Assembly (NCBI GenBank): GCA_031276435.1
Contig: JAISNB010000057.1
Coordinates: forward strand, 1 to 9,434
DNA from: Burkholderiaceae bacterium
GTDB taxonomy: Bacteria > Pseudomonadota > Gammaproteobacteria > Burkholderiales > Burkholderiaceae_C
Reading direction: 5' to 3'
DNA: 9,434 bases
In this document: positions 1 through 5,629 of the stretch, in pieces
Numbering within the stretch: the stretch's first letter is position 1
Layout: the number at the start of each line of letters is the position of its first letter
Notes under the pieces: generated by a model
Databases searched by the model: none
What the model saw: the letters and a program-made list of their open reading frames with translations, nothing else
What the model was told of the DNA's origin: nothing
Position numbers and translations under genes: made by a program

Positions 1-504
1 GTCGTCCATGAAGCCGCGGCGCACGCATTGCCGCATGAATTGCAGCAGTTCTTCGTAGTAGCCGCGGTGGTTGAGCAGTCCCAGTGGTTTGTCGTGGTAG
101 CCCAGTTGCCGCCAGGACCAGGTTTCAAAGAATTCCTCGAATGTGCCGATGCCGCCGGGCAGGGCCAGGAAGGCGTCGGAGTGATCGGCCATGACGCGCT
201 TGCGCTCGTGCATGGTGTCGACCACATGCAGCCGGGTGCAGCCGTGGTGTGTGCGCTCGCGCTCGGCCAGCGCCTTGGGGATGACGCCCACCACACGCGC
301 GCCGCCAGATAGCGCGGCGTCGGCTACGGCGCCCATCAGGCCCGCGCGTCCGCCGCCGTAGACCAGTTGGCCGCCCATGGCGGCAATCCAGCGGCCCACT
401 TGGGCGGCCAGCGCCATGTCCGTGGGGTCGGCGCCGTTGCGCGATCCGCAGTAGACGCAAAGGGAGAAGGCGGGCGGGCAGGCGGTGGTGGTGGTGGTGC
501 TCAT
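1..504 (-). CDS. LOG family protein (TIGR00730), 3' end outside window
   Basis: Partial gene: 168 codons are visible and the reading frame is still open at base 1. LOG (lonely guy) proteins are cytoplasmic Rossmann-fold enzymes that hydrolyse nucleoside 5'-monophosphates to base plus ribose phosphate; some release cytokinin-type bases. Seen here: a nucleotide-binding glycine motif YGGGRAGLMG at about residues 49-58, the MHERKRVM segment at 98-105, and the family signature PGGIGTFEE at 116-124 (pattern PGGxGTxxE). Family members are about 190-200 residues, so roughly 25 C-terminal residues are missing. The ATG at 504 overlaps the dgkA stop (ATGA), which favours this start and translational coupling; no clear Shine-Dalgarno is present. 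Residues 3-7 are five Thr encoded by an ACC repeat. The family is certain; the physiological substrate cannot be read from sequence. Confidence 0.92.
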   Translation of the reverse strand, partial: MSTTTTTACPPAFSLCVYCGSRNGADPTDMALAAQVGRWIAAMGGQLVYGGGRAGLMGAVADAALSGGARVVGVIPKALAERERTHHGCTRLHVVDTMHERKRVMADHSDAFLALPGGIGTFEEFFETWSWRQLGYHDKPLGLLNHRGYYEELLQFMRQCVRRGFMDD

Positions 505-983
505 GATGCCGAAGTCAGCGCCCGGCAGATGGCGGCCAGCCAGATGCCGCCAGCCAGCAGCAGGCTCAGCAGTACGGCGGCCGATCCCATGTCTTTGGCG
601 CGTTTGGACAGGTCGTGCCAATCGGGGCCTATGCGGTCGATGGCGGTTTCGATGCTTGTGTTGAGCAGTTCGACGATCATGACCAGCAAGATGGATCCGG
701 CCAGCAGTGCGGTTTCAGTCCAGTTGCGGCCCAGGCAGAAGGCCAGCGGAATCAGGATGGCGGCGGCCATGGCCTCTTGGCGGAAGGCGGTTTCCTGCCA
801 GCCCGCGCGCAGTCCTGCCATGGAGTACAGGGTGGCGTGCCAAAGGCGCGAAAGTCCGCGTCGCGCTTTTTGCGAGTTGACGGGCGCCGCGCCGTCTGGC
901 GCGCGTGGCGGCGGCGCAAGGCCGGGGGCGGCGGCTGCGGGTTGGGAGTCGGGCATGCCGGAAGGGTCGTTGATGTGGTGCAT
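501..983 (-). CDS. dgkA: Diacylglycerol kinase (prokaryotic DgkA type)
   Basis: Inner-membrane enzyme that phosphorylates diacylglycerol with ATP to phosphatidic acid, recycling lipid left over from glycan or lipopolysaccharide modification. About 160 residues from this start against 121 in E. coli. The core begins near residue 45 and matches the family closely: GLRAGWQETAFRQE (57-70), MIVELLNTSIE (102-112) and DRIG..WHDLSKRAKDMGSAAV (117-137). Glu105 and Glu112 align with the catalytic and metal-binding glutamates of E. coli DgkA (E69 and E76 in mature numbering). Three membrane helices are expected, near 69-84, 91-107 and 135-153. The first 45 residues are a low-complexity Ala/Pro stretch, so the start is uncertain: ATG at 956 is an alternative and neither site has a good ribosome binding site. 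With the 983 start the gap to the RDD gene is 11 bases. It overlaps the downstream LOG gene by 4 bases. Confidence 0.93.
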   Translation of the reverse strand: MHHINDPSGMPDSQPAAAAPGLAPPPRAPDGAAPVNSQKARRGLSRLWHATLYSMAGLRAGWQETAFRQEAMAAAILIPLAFCLGRNWTETALLAGSILLVMIVELLNTSIETAIDRIGPDWHDLSKRAKDMGSAAVLLSLLLAGGIWLAAICRALTSAS

Positions 984-994
984 GGGGGGCGTGT

Positions 995-1558
995 TTACGC
1001 TTGCGCGGCGGGCGCGGCAGCAGGTTGAGGATCGCGCGGGGGTTCTCGCCGCGCGTCGATCAGGCGCGTTCCGGCCCAGATGTCGTGCCAGAACTGGCGT
1101 TCGCGCTGAAAGCGCGCCAGCAGCACCCATATCCACACCCAGCCAGCGCAGAGTACCAGTGTTTCGCCAACGCCGGGTTTGAACAGCCGCATGAGCGCCA
1201 GCGGCGGCAAGAACCACACCCACGACAGCAGGTAGCGCAGCAAGGCGCGCGCCTTGGCAACGGGTCGGCCAGCGCGGTCGGCCAGGCGGATGTGCCAGGT
1301 TTTCATGGCCAGGGTCTGGCCTTTGCTCCAGAAGTAAACAAAGTAGAGGCCAAATACGACAAACAGAAACGCTTGCAGGGCGTGCCGCAAGTGCAGGGCG
1401 TGGCGCATTTGCATGGGCGCGCTAAAGAGCAGTCCGGCAATGACGACAACGCCAAACAGCAGGATGCCTTCGTAAAACCAGCAGGCCATGCGGCGTTTGA
1501 GCGAGGGCGTCTGGACGGCGGGCAGCGGCGGCGGGGGTGATGGGGTTGGATCGGTCAT
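995..1558 (-). CDS. RDD family membrane protein
   Basis: 187-residue polytopic membrane protein. RDD proteins are widespread and mostly uncharacterised; some have been linked to ion or solute transport. Visible features: a Pro-rich N-terminus (residues 5-14); KRRMACWFYE (21-30), where the family's conserved Arg precedes a Glu in place of the usual Asp; hydrophobic helices near 31-46, 60-78, 109-125 and 132-149; the typical GQTLAMKTWHIRLAD..GRPV segment (80-100) between helices 2 and 3; and WHDIWAGTRLI (157-167), which carries the later conserved Asp. The C-terminus is an Ala/Pro tail. The start is the first ATG at the family's usual distance before the Arg motif; an upstream in-frame ATG at 1657 would add 33 unlikely residues and run through the terminator at 1618-1643. 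No clear Shine-Dalgarno. The gene lies 11 bases before dgkA and probably heads the RDD-dgkA-LOG unit. Confidence 0.85.
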   Translation of the reverse strand: MTDPTPSPPPPLPAVQTPSLKRRMACWFYEGILLFGVVVIAGLLFSAPMQMRHALHLRHALQAFLFVVFGLYFVYFWSKGQTLAMKTWHIRLADRAGRPVAKARALLRYLLSWVWFLPPLALMRLFKPGVGETLVLCAGWVWIWVLLARFQRERQFWHDIWAGTRLIDARREPPRDPQPAAAPAAQA

Positions 1559-1617
1559 TGCAGCAATAACAGCGGCAGCGGCGGGCGCGCCAGAAAGCAG
1601 TTGGGCATCAGTCAGGC

Positions 1618-1643
1618 AAAAGGGCGCGCGCCAGAGCGCGCCC
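1618..1643 (-). terminator. Intrinsic terminator after the DUF3106 gene
   Basis: Read on the minus strand, a perfect 8-bp GC stem (GGGCGCGC / GCGCGCCC, positions 1643-1636 and 1629-1622, loop TCTGGC) is followed at once by TTTT (1621-1618). It lies 26 bases past the DUF3106 stop codon and 60 bases before the RDD start. It therefore separates the sigma factor/DUF3619/DUF3106 unit from the RDD-dgkA-LOG unit. The T tract is short, so termination may be partial. Confidence 0.6.
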
Positions 1644-1669
1644 CAGGCGCACAGCAAACTGGCGCGCCG

Positions 1670-2266
1670 TCAGCGAGGCAATAGTGTATTGCGGTTGAAG
1701 GGTGCAGCGGCATCGCTTGCGCCGCCGCGCGGCAGCGCGCCAGCGTTTGGGCGCACGTTGCGCAATATCTTGTCCGGCGCGGCGGGGCGCGGGGCGGCGG
1801 CCGTGGCGGGTGGTTGTTTGCCCCGCTGCGCGGCCAGTTTGCTGCGCTCTTCGGCGGGCAGGTATTGGTAGGCTTGCCAGCGGGCCTTGATGTCGTCCCT
1901 GGACATCTTTTGTGTTTGTGTTTCGCCAAAGTTGAGCCGCGCCTGCGCGCGCTGGGCCGGGCTGAGGATGGCCCATTGCGTCATGCGGCTTTGCAGCGTG
2001 GCCTGGGCGGCGGGCGTCATGCGGTTGTAGTTGTGCGCCAGTGCGATCCATTTGCGCTGGTCTTCTTCAGTCAGCATGGGCCACAGGCCATTGAGGGGTT
2101 GCAGTGCTTTTTTTTGCTCGGCGCTCAGGGACGACCAGGCGATGGCGCCCACAGTTTGCGAAGGGGCAGCGGTTTTTTGCGCCCAGGCGGGCGCGGCGGC
2201 GCCCAGGGCGCCAAGCAGCAGCAGCGCGGGCAATGTCCGCTGGAGATGGGTGACTTTGTCTCGCAT
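1670..2266 (-). CDS. DUF3106 family secreted protein with LTxxQ-like helical repeats
   Basis: 198-residue protein of unknown function. Residues 1-29 form a clear Sec signal peptide (basic start, hydrophobic run LPALLLLGALGAAAPAW, cleavage after AWA), so the mature protein should be periplasmic. Residues 47-146 are highly helical and carry six short motifs: LSAEQ (47), LTEED (65), MTPAA (83), LSPAQ (101), MSRDD (121) and LPAEE (136). The first four are exactly 18 residues apart. This resembles the LTxxQ motif of the periplasmic Spy/CpxP/CnrX-type proteins, but homology is not shown. The tail (150-198) is Pro/Ala-rich and disordered. The ATG at 2266 fits the signal peptide; no strong Shine-Dalgarno is seen. 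It lies 35 bases after DUF3619, itself coupled to the sigma factor gene, and is followed by a terminator. Inference: periplasmic sensor or chaperone component of that cluster. Confidence 0.8.
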   Translation of the reverse strand: MRDKVTHLQRTLPALLLLGALGAAAPAWAQKTAAPSQTVGAIAWSSLSAEQKKALQPLNGLWPMLTEEDQRKWIALAHNYNRMTPAAQATLQSRMTQWAILSPAQRAQARLNFGETQTQKMSRDDIKARWQAYQYLPAEERSKLAAQRGKQPPATAAAPRPAAPDKILRNVRPNAGALPRGGASDAAAPFNRNTLLPR

Positions 2267-2301
2267 GGGGCGAAGGGGCGGTGCGTGCGTGGCGACTGGG
2301 T

Positions 2302-2763
2302 TTACTGGTATTGGGCGGGTGTTTCGCTTGGCGCGGTCAGACGAAGGTATTCCATGAAACCGGCGTCAGTGTAGGCAATGGGGGGTAGATCGTCGGTCAG
2401 CAGCGCGGAATCGATTTCGGCCAGTTCGGCCATGCGGTTGTCGTCTTGCCAGCCGATGACCATCACCAGGGTCACGGCCATGGCGAGCATGAGCGCCGCC
2501 GAAGCCAGGCGGCCCCACAGGCCAAGCGCCTCGTCACCCAGACCCGCTGTGGCTGTGGCGCCGCTGCCGCCGCCCCAGATGGCGCTGGCGGCGCGAAGTT
2601 CTGCCGCCGTGGCGGCTTGCTTTTGCCGCGCCAGCGCCTGCATGCGGGCCGCGCGCAGGCGCTCGGAAATGTCGTGGGGCAGGGTTTGCGCGCCCTGGGT
2701 CAGGCGCGCGGCGATGCGCAGCCCGATGCGGTTTTGCAATGCGGCGAGATTGCTGGTCGTCAT
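2302..2763 (-). CDS. DUF3619 family single-pass membrane protein, candidate anti-sigma factor
   Basis: 153 residues, function not established. The N-terminal part (1-60) is soluble and basic, with the family-typical segment LPHDISERLRAARMQALARQ (28-47). A Gly/Ala linker (63-76) leads to one membrane helix at about 84-105 (LASAALMLAMAVTLVMVIGW). The C-terminal 45 residues are acidic and include IDSALLTDDLPPIAYTDAGF (117-136). The charge distribution puts the N-terminus in the cytoplasm and the C-terminus in the periplasm. The start ATG overlaps the stop codon of the sigma factor gene (ATGA), so the two proteins are probably made in a coupled way. Small single-pass proteins coupled to ECF sigma genes are often anti-sigma factors. 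That is inference here: no ZAS (HxxxCxxC) zinc motif is present. The DUF3106 gene follows 35 bases downstream. Confidence 0.82.
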   Translation of the reverse strand: MTTSNLAALQNRIGLRIAARLTQGAQTLPHDISERLRAARMQALARQKQAATAAELRAASAIWGGGSGATATAGLGDEALGLWGRLASAALMLAMAVTLVMVIGWQDDNRMAELAEIDSALLTDDLPPIAYTDAGFMEYLRLTAPSETPAQYQ

Positions 2764-3341
2764 GGTGTGATTCCTTTGGACTTGAGCGCCGCCAGCAACG
2801 ATCCGATTGCGCGCGAACAGTGCGTTTTTACGCTTCCTTGCGAGCAACCCATTGCCGCCGCTGTTTCGGCCACGTCCATCTCTTCCCAGTAACGCATGAG
2901 GAAGGCCTCGCGTTGACGGGTGGGCAGGCACATGATTTGCGCCTCGATCGCGTGGAAAATTTCGGCGCGCCGCACCGTGTCTTCGGCGCTTTCGGCCTGC
3001 TGCGATCCGCTGGCCTGCGCAAAGGTTTCCAGCCAGTCGAAATCGCCACCCGCCGCGTCGCCAGCGCCGCCTTCAGACTCGAAATCGCTGAAGTTGGAAA
3101 ACAGCGCGTTGCGCGTTTTCTGGCGCCGGAACCAGTCCAGTATGGTGGTGGAGAGAATGCGCTGGAACAACAGCGGCAACTCGGCTGCCGGCTTGTCGCC
3201 ATAGCGCGTGGACAGCTTGAGCATGCTCTCTTGCACGATGTCCAGCGCGGCCTCGTCATCGCGCACCTGGTAGCGCGCGCGCTTGAAAGCGCGTTTTTCA
3301 ACGCCCTTGAGAAAGTCCGACAGTTCTTGTGAGGAAGCCAA
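2760..3341 (-). CDS. ECF-type RNA polymerase sigma factor, probable TTG start
   Basis: Sigma-70 family factor of the small, region 2 plus region 4 type; directs core RNA polymerase to its own promoter set. About 193 residues from the proposed start. Region 2 spans about residues 10-78, including DDEAALDIVQESMLKL (28-43) and the region 2.3/2.4 segment ILDWFRRQKTRN (67-78). An acidic, Gly-rich linker lies at 82-120. Region 4 covers 128-190, with LPTRQREAFLMRYWEEMDVAET (139-160) and a helix-turn-helix AAAMGCSQGSVKTHCSRA (161-178). Start choice: related proteins, as I recall them, begin MASxQELSDFLK, and here TTG-Ala-Ser-Ser-Gln-Glu-Leu sits in that place at 3341. There is no in-frame ATG until 3491, which would add 50 residues of non-family sequence; a GTG also exists upstream. 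The 3' end overlaps DUF3619 by 4 bases. Divergent from ilvB. Confidence 0.9.
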   Translation of the reverse strand: MASSQELSDFLKGVEKRAFKRARYQVRDDEAALDIVQESMLKLSTRYGDKPAAELPLLFQRILSTTILDWFRRQKTRNALFSNFSDFESEGGAGDAAGGDFDWLETFAQASGSQQAESAEDTVRRAEIFHAIEAQIMCLPTRQREAFLMRYWEEMDVAETAAAMGCSQGSVKTHCSRAIGSLLAALKSKGITP

Positions 3342-3631
3342 GGGAGCAAACGGCGCCTGGGCGCAACCGTGAGAGAAAAAGTGTGTGTGTCCGCGCCCGG
3401 TCCGCACAGGCGGCGGCTGCGCACGATTATGCCTTGGCCGTTTTGGGGCGGGCCGCCCGCGCGCGCCGTAGTGCCATAATAAGCGGATCAAACGGATTGC
3501 AGCCGACAGTGTGCATACAAGAGCCTGTCAGTGGTTGTCAGTCTCAAGTCCTGAAGCAGCCTCACAAGGGCCAGCAAGGGGCACCCAAGGTTTTTCGTTA
3601 GAGAAATTCCCGAAAGGTTGGTCTTGTCCAA
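3342..3631. promoter_or_regulatory. Divergent sigma factor / ilvB intergenic region and ilvB leader
   Basis: 290 bases separate the two divergent starts. Two CATAAT boxes resembling -10 elements face outward: 3431-3426 on the minus strand (towards the sigma gene) and 3475-3480 on the plus strand (towards ilvB). A palindrome GCGGGC-C-GCCCGC (3448-3460) is centred between them and occupies the expected -35 positions, so neither promoter has a recognisable -35. If the plus-strand box is used, the ilvB mRNA has a leader of about 145 bases. That leader holds a direct repeat (3526-3542) but no ATG before the ilvB start. AAAGG at 3613-3617 is the only Shine-Dalgarno-like run and lies 14 bases from the ATG, which is long. 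The promoter calls are inferred from motif matching only. Confidence 0.35.
3526..3542. repeat. Direct repeat TGTCAGT, 10-base period, in ilvB leader
   Basis: TGTCAGT occurs at 3526-3532 and again at 3536-3542, start to start exactly 10 bases, close to one helical turn. It lies 45 bases downstream of the putative ilvB -10 box. It could be a pair of half-sites for a DNA-binding protein or chance; no known regulator motif is recognised. Confidence 0.5.
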
Positions 3632-5431
3632 ATGGAAATCTCCAAAGCAGAAATGAAGTCCGCTGCCGCCACGGCGGCGCTGGCCCGCGGCGCTGGCCGC
3701 CCCAAAAGCGAAGAGTTGCGCGGCGCGGAAATCCTGATCCGCGCCTTGCAGGCCGAAGGCGTCAAGCACATCTGGGGCTATCCGGGTGGTGCGGTGCTGC
3801 ACATCTACGACGCGCTTTTCAGGCAAAAAACCATTCAGCACATTCTGGTGCGCCATGAGCAGGCCGCCGTGCACGCAGCCGACGGCTATGCCCGCGCCAC
3901 GGGCGATGTGGGGGTGGCGCTGGTCACCTCTGGCCCCGGCGTGACCAATGCCGTAACGGGCATTGCCACCGCCTACATGGACAGCATTCCGCTGGTGGTG
4001 ATTTCAGGGCAGGTGGCATCCAGCTACATCGGCCAGGACGCCTTTCAGGAGTGCGACGCCGTGGGCATCACGCGCCCGGTTGTCAAACACAATTTCCTGG
4101 TCAAGGACGCCAGCCAGGTGGCCACGGTCATCAAGAAAGCCTTCCACATCGCGCGCACGGGCCGCCCGGGGCCGGTGGTGGTCGATATTCCCAAGGACAT
4201 TTCCCACAACAAGGCGGCGTTTGCGGGTTATCCAGAGAGCATCAGCATGCGCTCGTACAACCCCGTCAAAAAAGGGCACAGCGGGCAGATTCGCAAAGCG
4301 CTGCAATGGCTGCTGGCGGCCAAGCGGCCCTACATCTACACCGGCGGCGGCGTGCTGCTTGGCAACGCCACGGCTGAACTGCGCGAACTGGTGGACTTGC
4401 TGGGCTATCCCGTGACCCACACGCTTATGGGCCTGGGCGCTTTTCCGGCGACCGATCCGCGCTTTCTGGGCATGCTGGGCATGCACGGCACGCTGGAAGC
4501 CAACAACACCATGCAGCATTGCGACGTGCTGCTGGCCGTGGGCGCGCGCTTTGATGACCGCGTGATCGGCAATCCCCGGCATTTTGCGCAGGTCGAGCGC
4601 AAAATCATCCACATCGACATCGATCCTTCCAGCATCTCCAAGCGCGTGAAAGTCGATGTGCCCATCGTGGGCGACGTCAAAGAGGTGCTGGCCGAACTGA
4701 TCGCCATGATCAAAGAGGCGGACGCCAAGCCCGCCGACCTTGGCGCGCTGGCTGGCTGGTGGCAGCAGATCGAAGCCTGGCGCGAGCGCAACTGCCTCGA
4801 CTACGACCGCGCCAGCAAGGACGTCATCAAACCGCAGCACGTCATCGAAACCCTGTGGAACCTGACCCGCGACGACGACGTATACATCACCTCCGACGTG
4901 GGCCAGCACCAGATGTGGGCCGCGCAATACTACAAATTCGACCAGCCGCGCCGCTGGATCAACTCGGGCGGCCTGGGCACCATGGGCGTGGGCATTCCAT
5001 ACGCCATGGGCATCAAACTGGCCCGGCCCGACAGCGAAGTATTCTGCGTCACGGGCGAAGGCTCGGTGCAAATGTGCATCCAGGAGCTGTCCACCTGCCT
5101 GCAATACAACACGCCCATCAAAATACTGGCGCTCAACAACCGCTACCTGGGCATGGTGCGCCAGTGGCAGGAAATCGAATACTCCGGCCGCTACAGCCAC
5201 AGCTACATGGACGCACTGCCCAACTTTGTGAAACTGGCCGAATCCTATGGTCACGTGGGCATGCTCATCGAGCGACCGCAAGACGTGGAAGCGGCGCTGC
5301 GCGAGGCGCGCAAACTCAAGGACCGCACGGTCTTCATGGACTTTCGCACCGACCCCACCGAAAACGTATTTCCCATGGTGCGCGCTGGCAAGGGCATCAC
5401 CGAAATGCTGCTGGGTGCGGAGGATTTGTAA
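3632..5431 (+). CDS. ilvB: Acetolactate (acetohydroxyacid) synthase large, catalytic subunit
   Basis: ThDP- and FAD-dependent enzyme that joins two pyruvates to 2-acetolactate, or pyruvate and 2-oxobutyrate to 2-aceto-2-hydroxybutyrate; first common step of valine, leucine and isoleucine synthesis. 599 residues, full length. The N-terminal ThDP-binding domain holds GYPGGAVL (49-56) and the catalytic glutamate in RHEQ (Glu76), followed by AVHAADGYARATG. The central FAD-linked domain is around 210-360. The C-terminal ThDP domain has the metal/diphosphate motif GEGSVQM (475-481) through NNRYLGMVRQWQ (502-513); here GDG is GEG, which I believe is common in related bacteria. It ends TEMLLGAEDL, as in Burkholderiales homologues. 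An in-frame TAG at 3599-3601 makes the ATG at 3632 the first possible start, and the MEISKAE beginning matches homologues. It is followed by ilvN after 198 bases and ilvC. Feedback regulation is expected through IlvN. Confidence 0.98.
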   Translation: MEISKAEMKSAAATAALARGAGRPKSEELRGAEILIRALQAEGVKHIWGYPGGAVLHIYDALFRQKTIQHILVRHEQAAVHAADGYARATGDVGVALVTSGPGVTNAVTGIATAYMDSIPLVVISGQVASSYIGQDAFQECDAVGITRPVVKHNFLVKDASQVATVIKKAFHIARTGRPGPVVVDIPKDISHNKAAFAGYPESISMRSYNPVKKGHSGQIRKALQWLLAAKRPYIYTGGGVLLGNATAELRELVDLLGYPVTHTLMGLGAFPATDPRFLGMLGMHGTLEANNTMQHCDVLLAVGARFDDRVIGNPRHFAQVERKIIHIDIDPSSISKRVKVDVPIVGDVKEVLAELIAMIKEADAKPADLGALAGWWQQIEAWRERNCLDYDRASKDVIKPQHVIETLWNLTRDDDVYITSDVGQHQMWAAQYYKFDQPRRWINSGGLGTMGVGIPYAMGIKLARPDSEVFCVTGEGSVQMCIQELSTCLQYNTPIKILALNNRYLGMVRQWQEIEYSGRYSHSYMDALPNFVKLAESYGHVGMLIERPQDVEAALREARKLKDRTVFMDFRTDPTENVFPMVRAGKGITEMLLGAEDL

Positions 5432-5629
5432 GCCACACACAACACCGGGCGGGCCGTTGCCCGCGCTTTCCCAAAGCGGAAAGTGCGGACGGCGGCCCGG
5501 AAAACTCAAAAAAACACTGGACGAATCCATCGCCCGCCAGACCTGCGGCTTACCGGCTGCGCGCGAGGGCGGAAAAGCGGCGGCTCTCCCCGCCGCCGGG
5601 CGCGAAAAGAGGACTCCTTTTCCTGAACC
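5432..5629 (+). other. Long structured ilvB-ilvN spacer
   Basis: 198 bases without a credible gene. It contains several inverted repeats. CCGCGCTTTCC / GGAAAGTGCGG (5461-5471 with 5478-5488, one G-T pair, loop CAAAGC) is an 11-bp stem, which can be enclosed by CCGGGC / GCCCGG (5445-5450 with 5495-5500). A shorter hairpin GCGGGC-CGTT-GCCCGC (5449-5464) uses some of the same bases and so excludes the first arrangement. Close to ilvN there is GCGGCGG / CCGCCGC (5577-5583 with 5590-5596) and GAAAAG / CTTTTC (5604-5609 with 5617-5622). AGAGGA (5608-5613), the only Shine-Dalgarno candidate, is partly in the loop of the last hairpin and 16 bases from the ATG. No T tract follows any stem, so these are not plain terminators. 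Confidence 0.6.

Noticed and set aside
125..460. Minus-strand open frame within the LOG gene
   Set aside because: It is Arg/Gly-rich, has no family resemblance, and lies in another frame of the LOG gene, which carries the PGGxGTxxE signature.
484..498. GGT repeat (five ACC codons) after the LOG start as a phase-variable tract
   Set aside because: A trinucleotide tract changes length in frame and only alters a Thr run; it is also short.
3381..3390. (GT)5 tract upstream of the sigma factor as a slippage switch
   Set aside because: Five repeats are too few to suggest frequent slippage, and the tract lies outside the most likely coding start.
2760..3491. ATG at 3491 as the sigma factor start
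   Set aside because: It would add 50 Arg/Pro-rich residues absent from the family and would place the start upstream of the proposed promoter; the TTG at 3341 fits the conserved N-terminus.
3555..3600. Attenuator terminator before the T run at 3591-3595 in the ilvB leader
   Set aside because: No GC-rich complementary pair could be found immediately upstream of the T run, so a classical attenuator is not supported.
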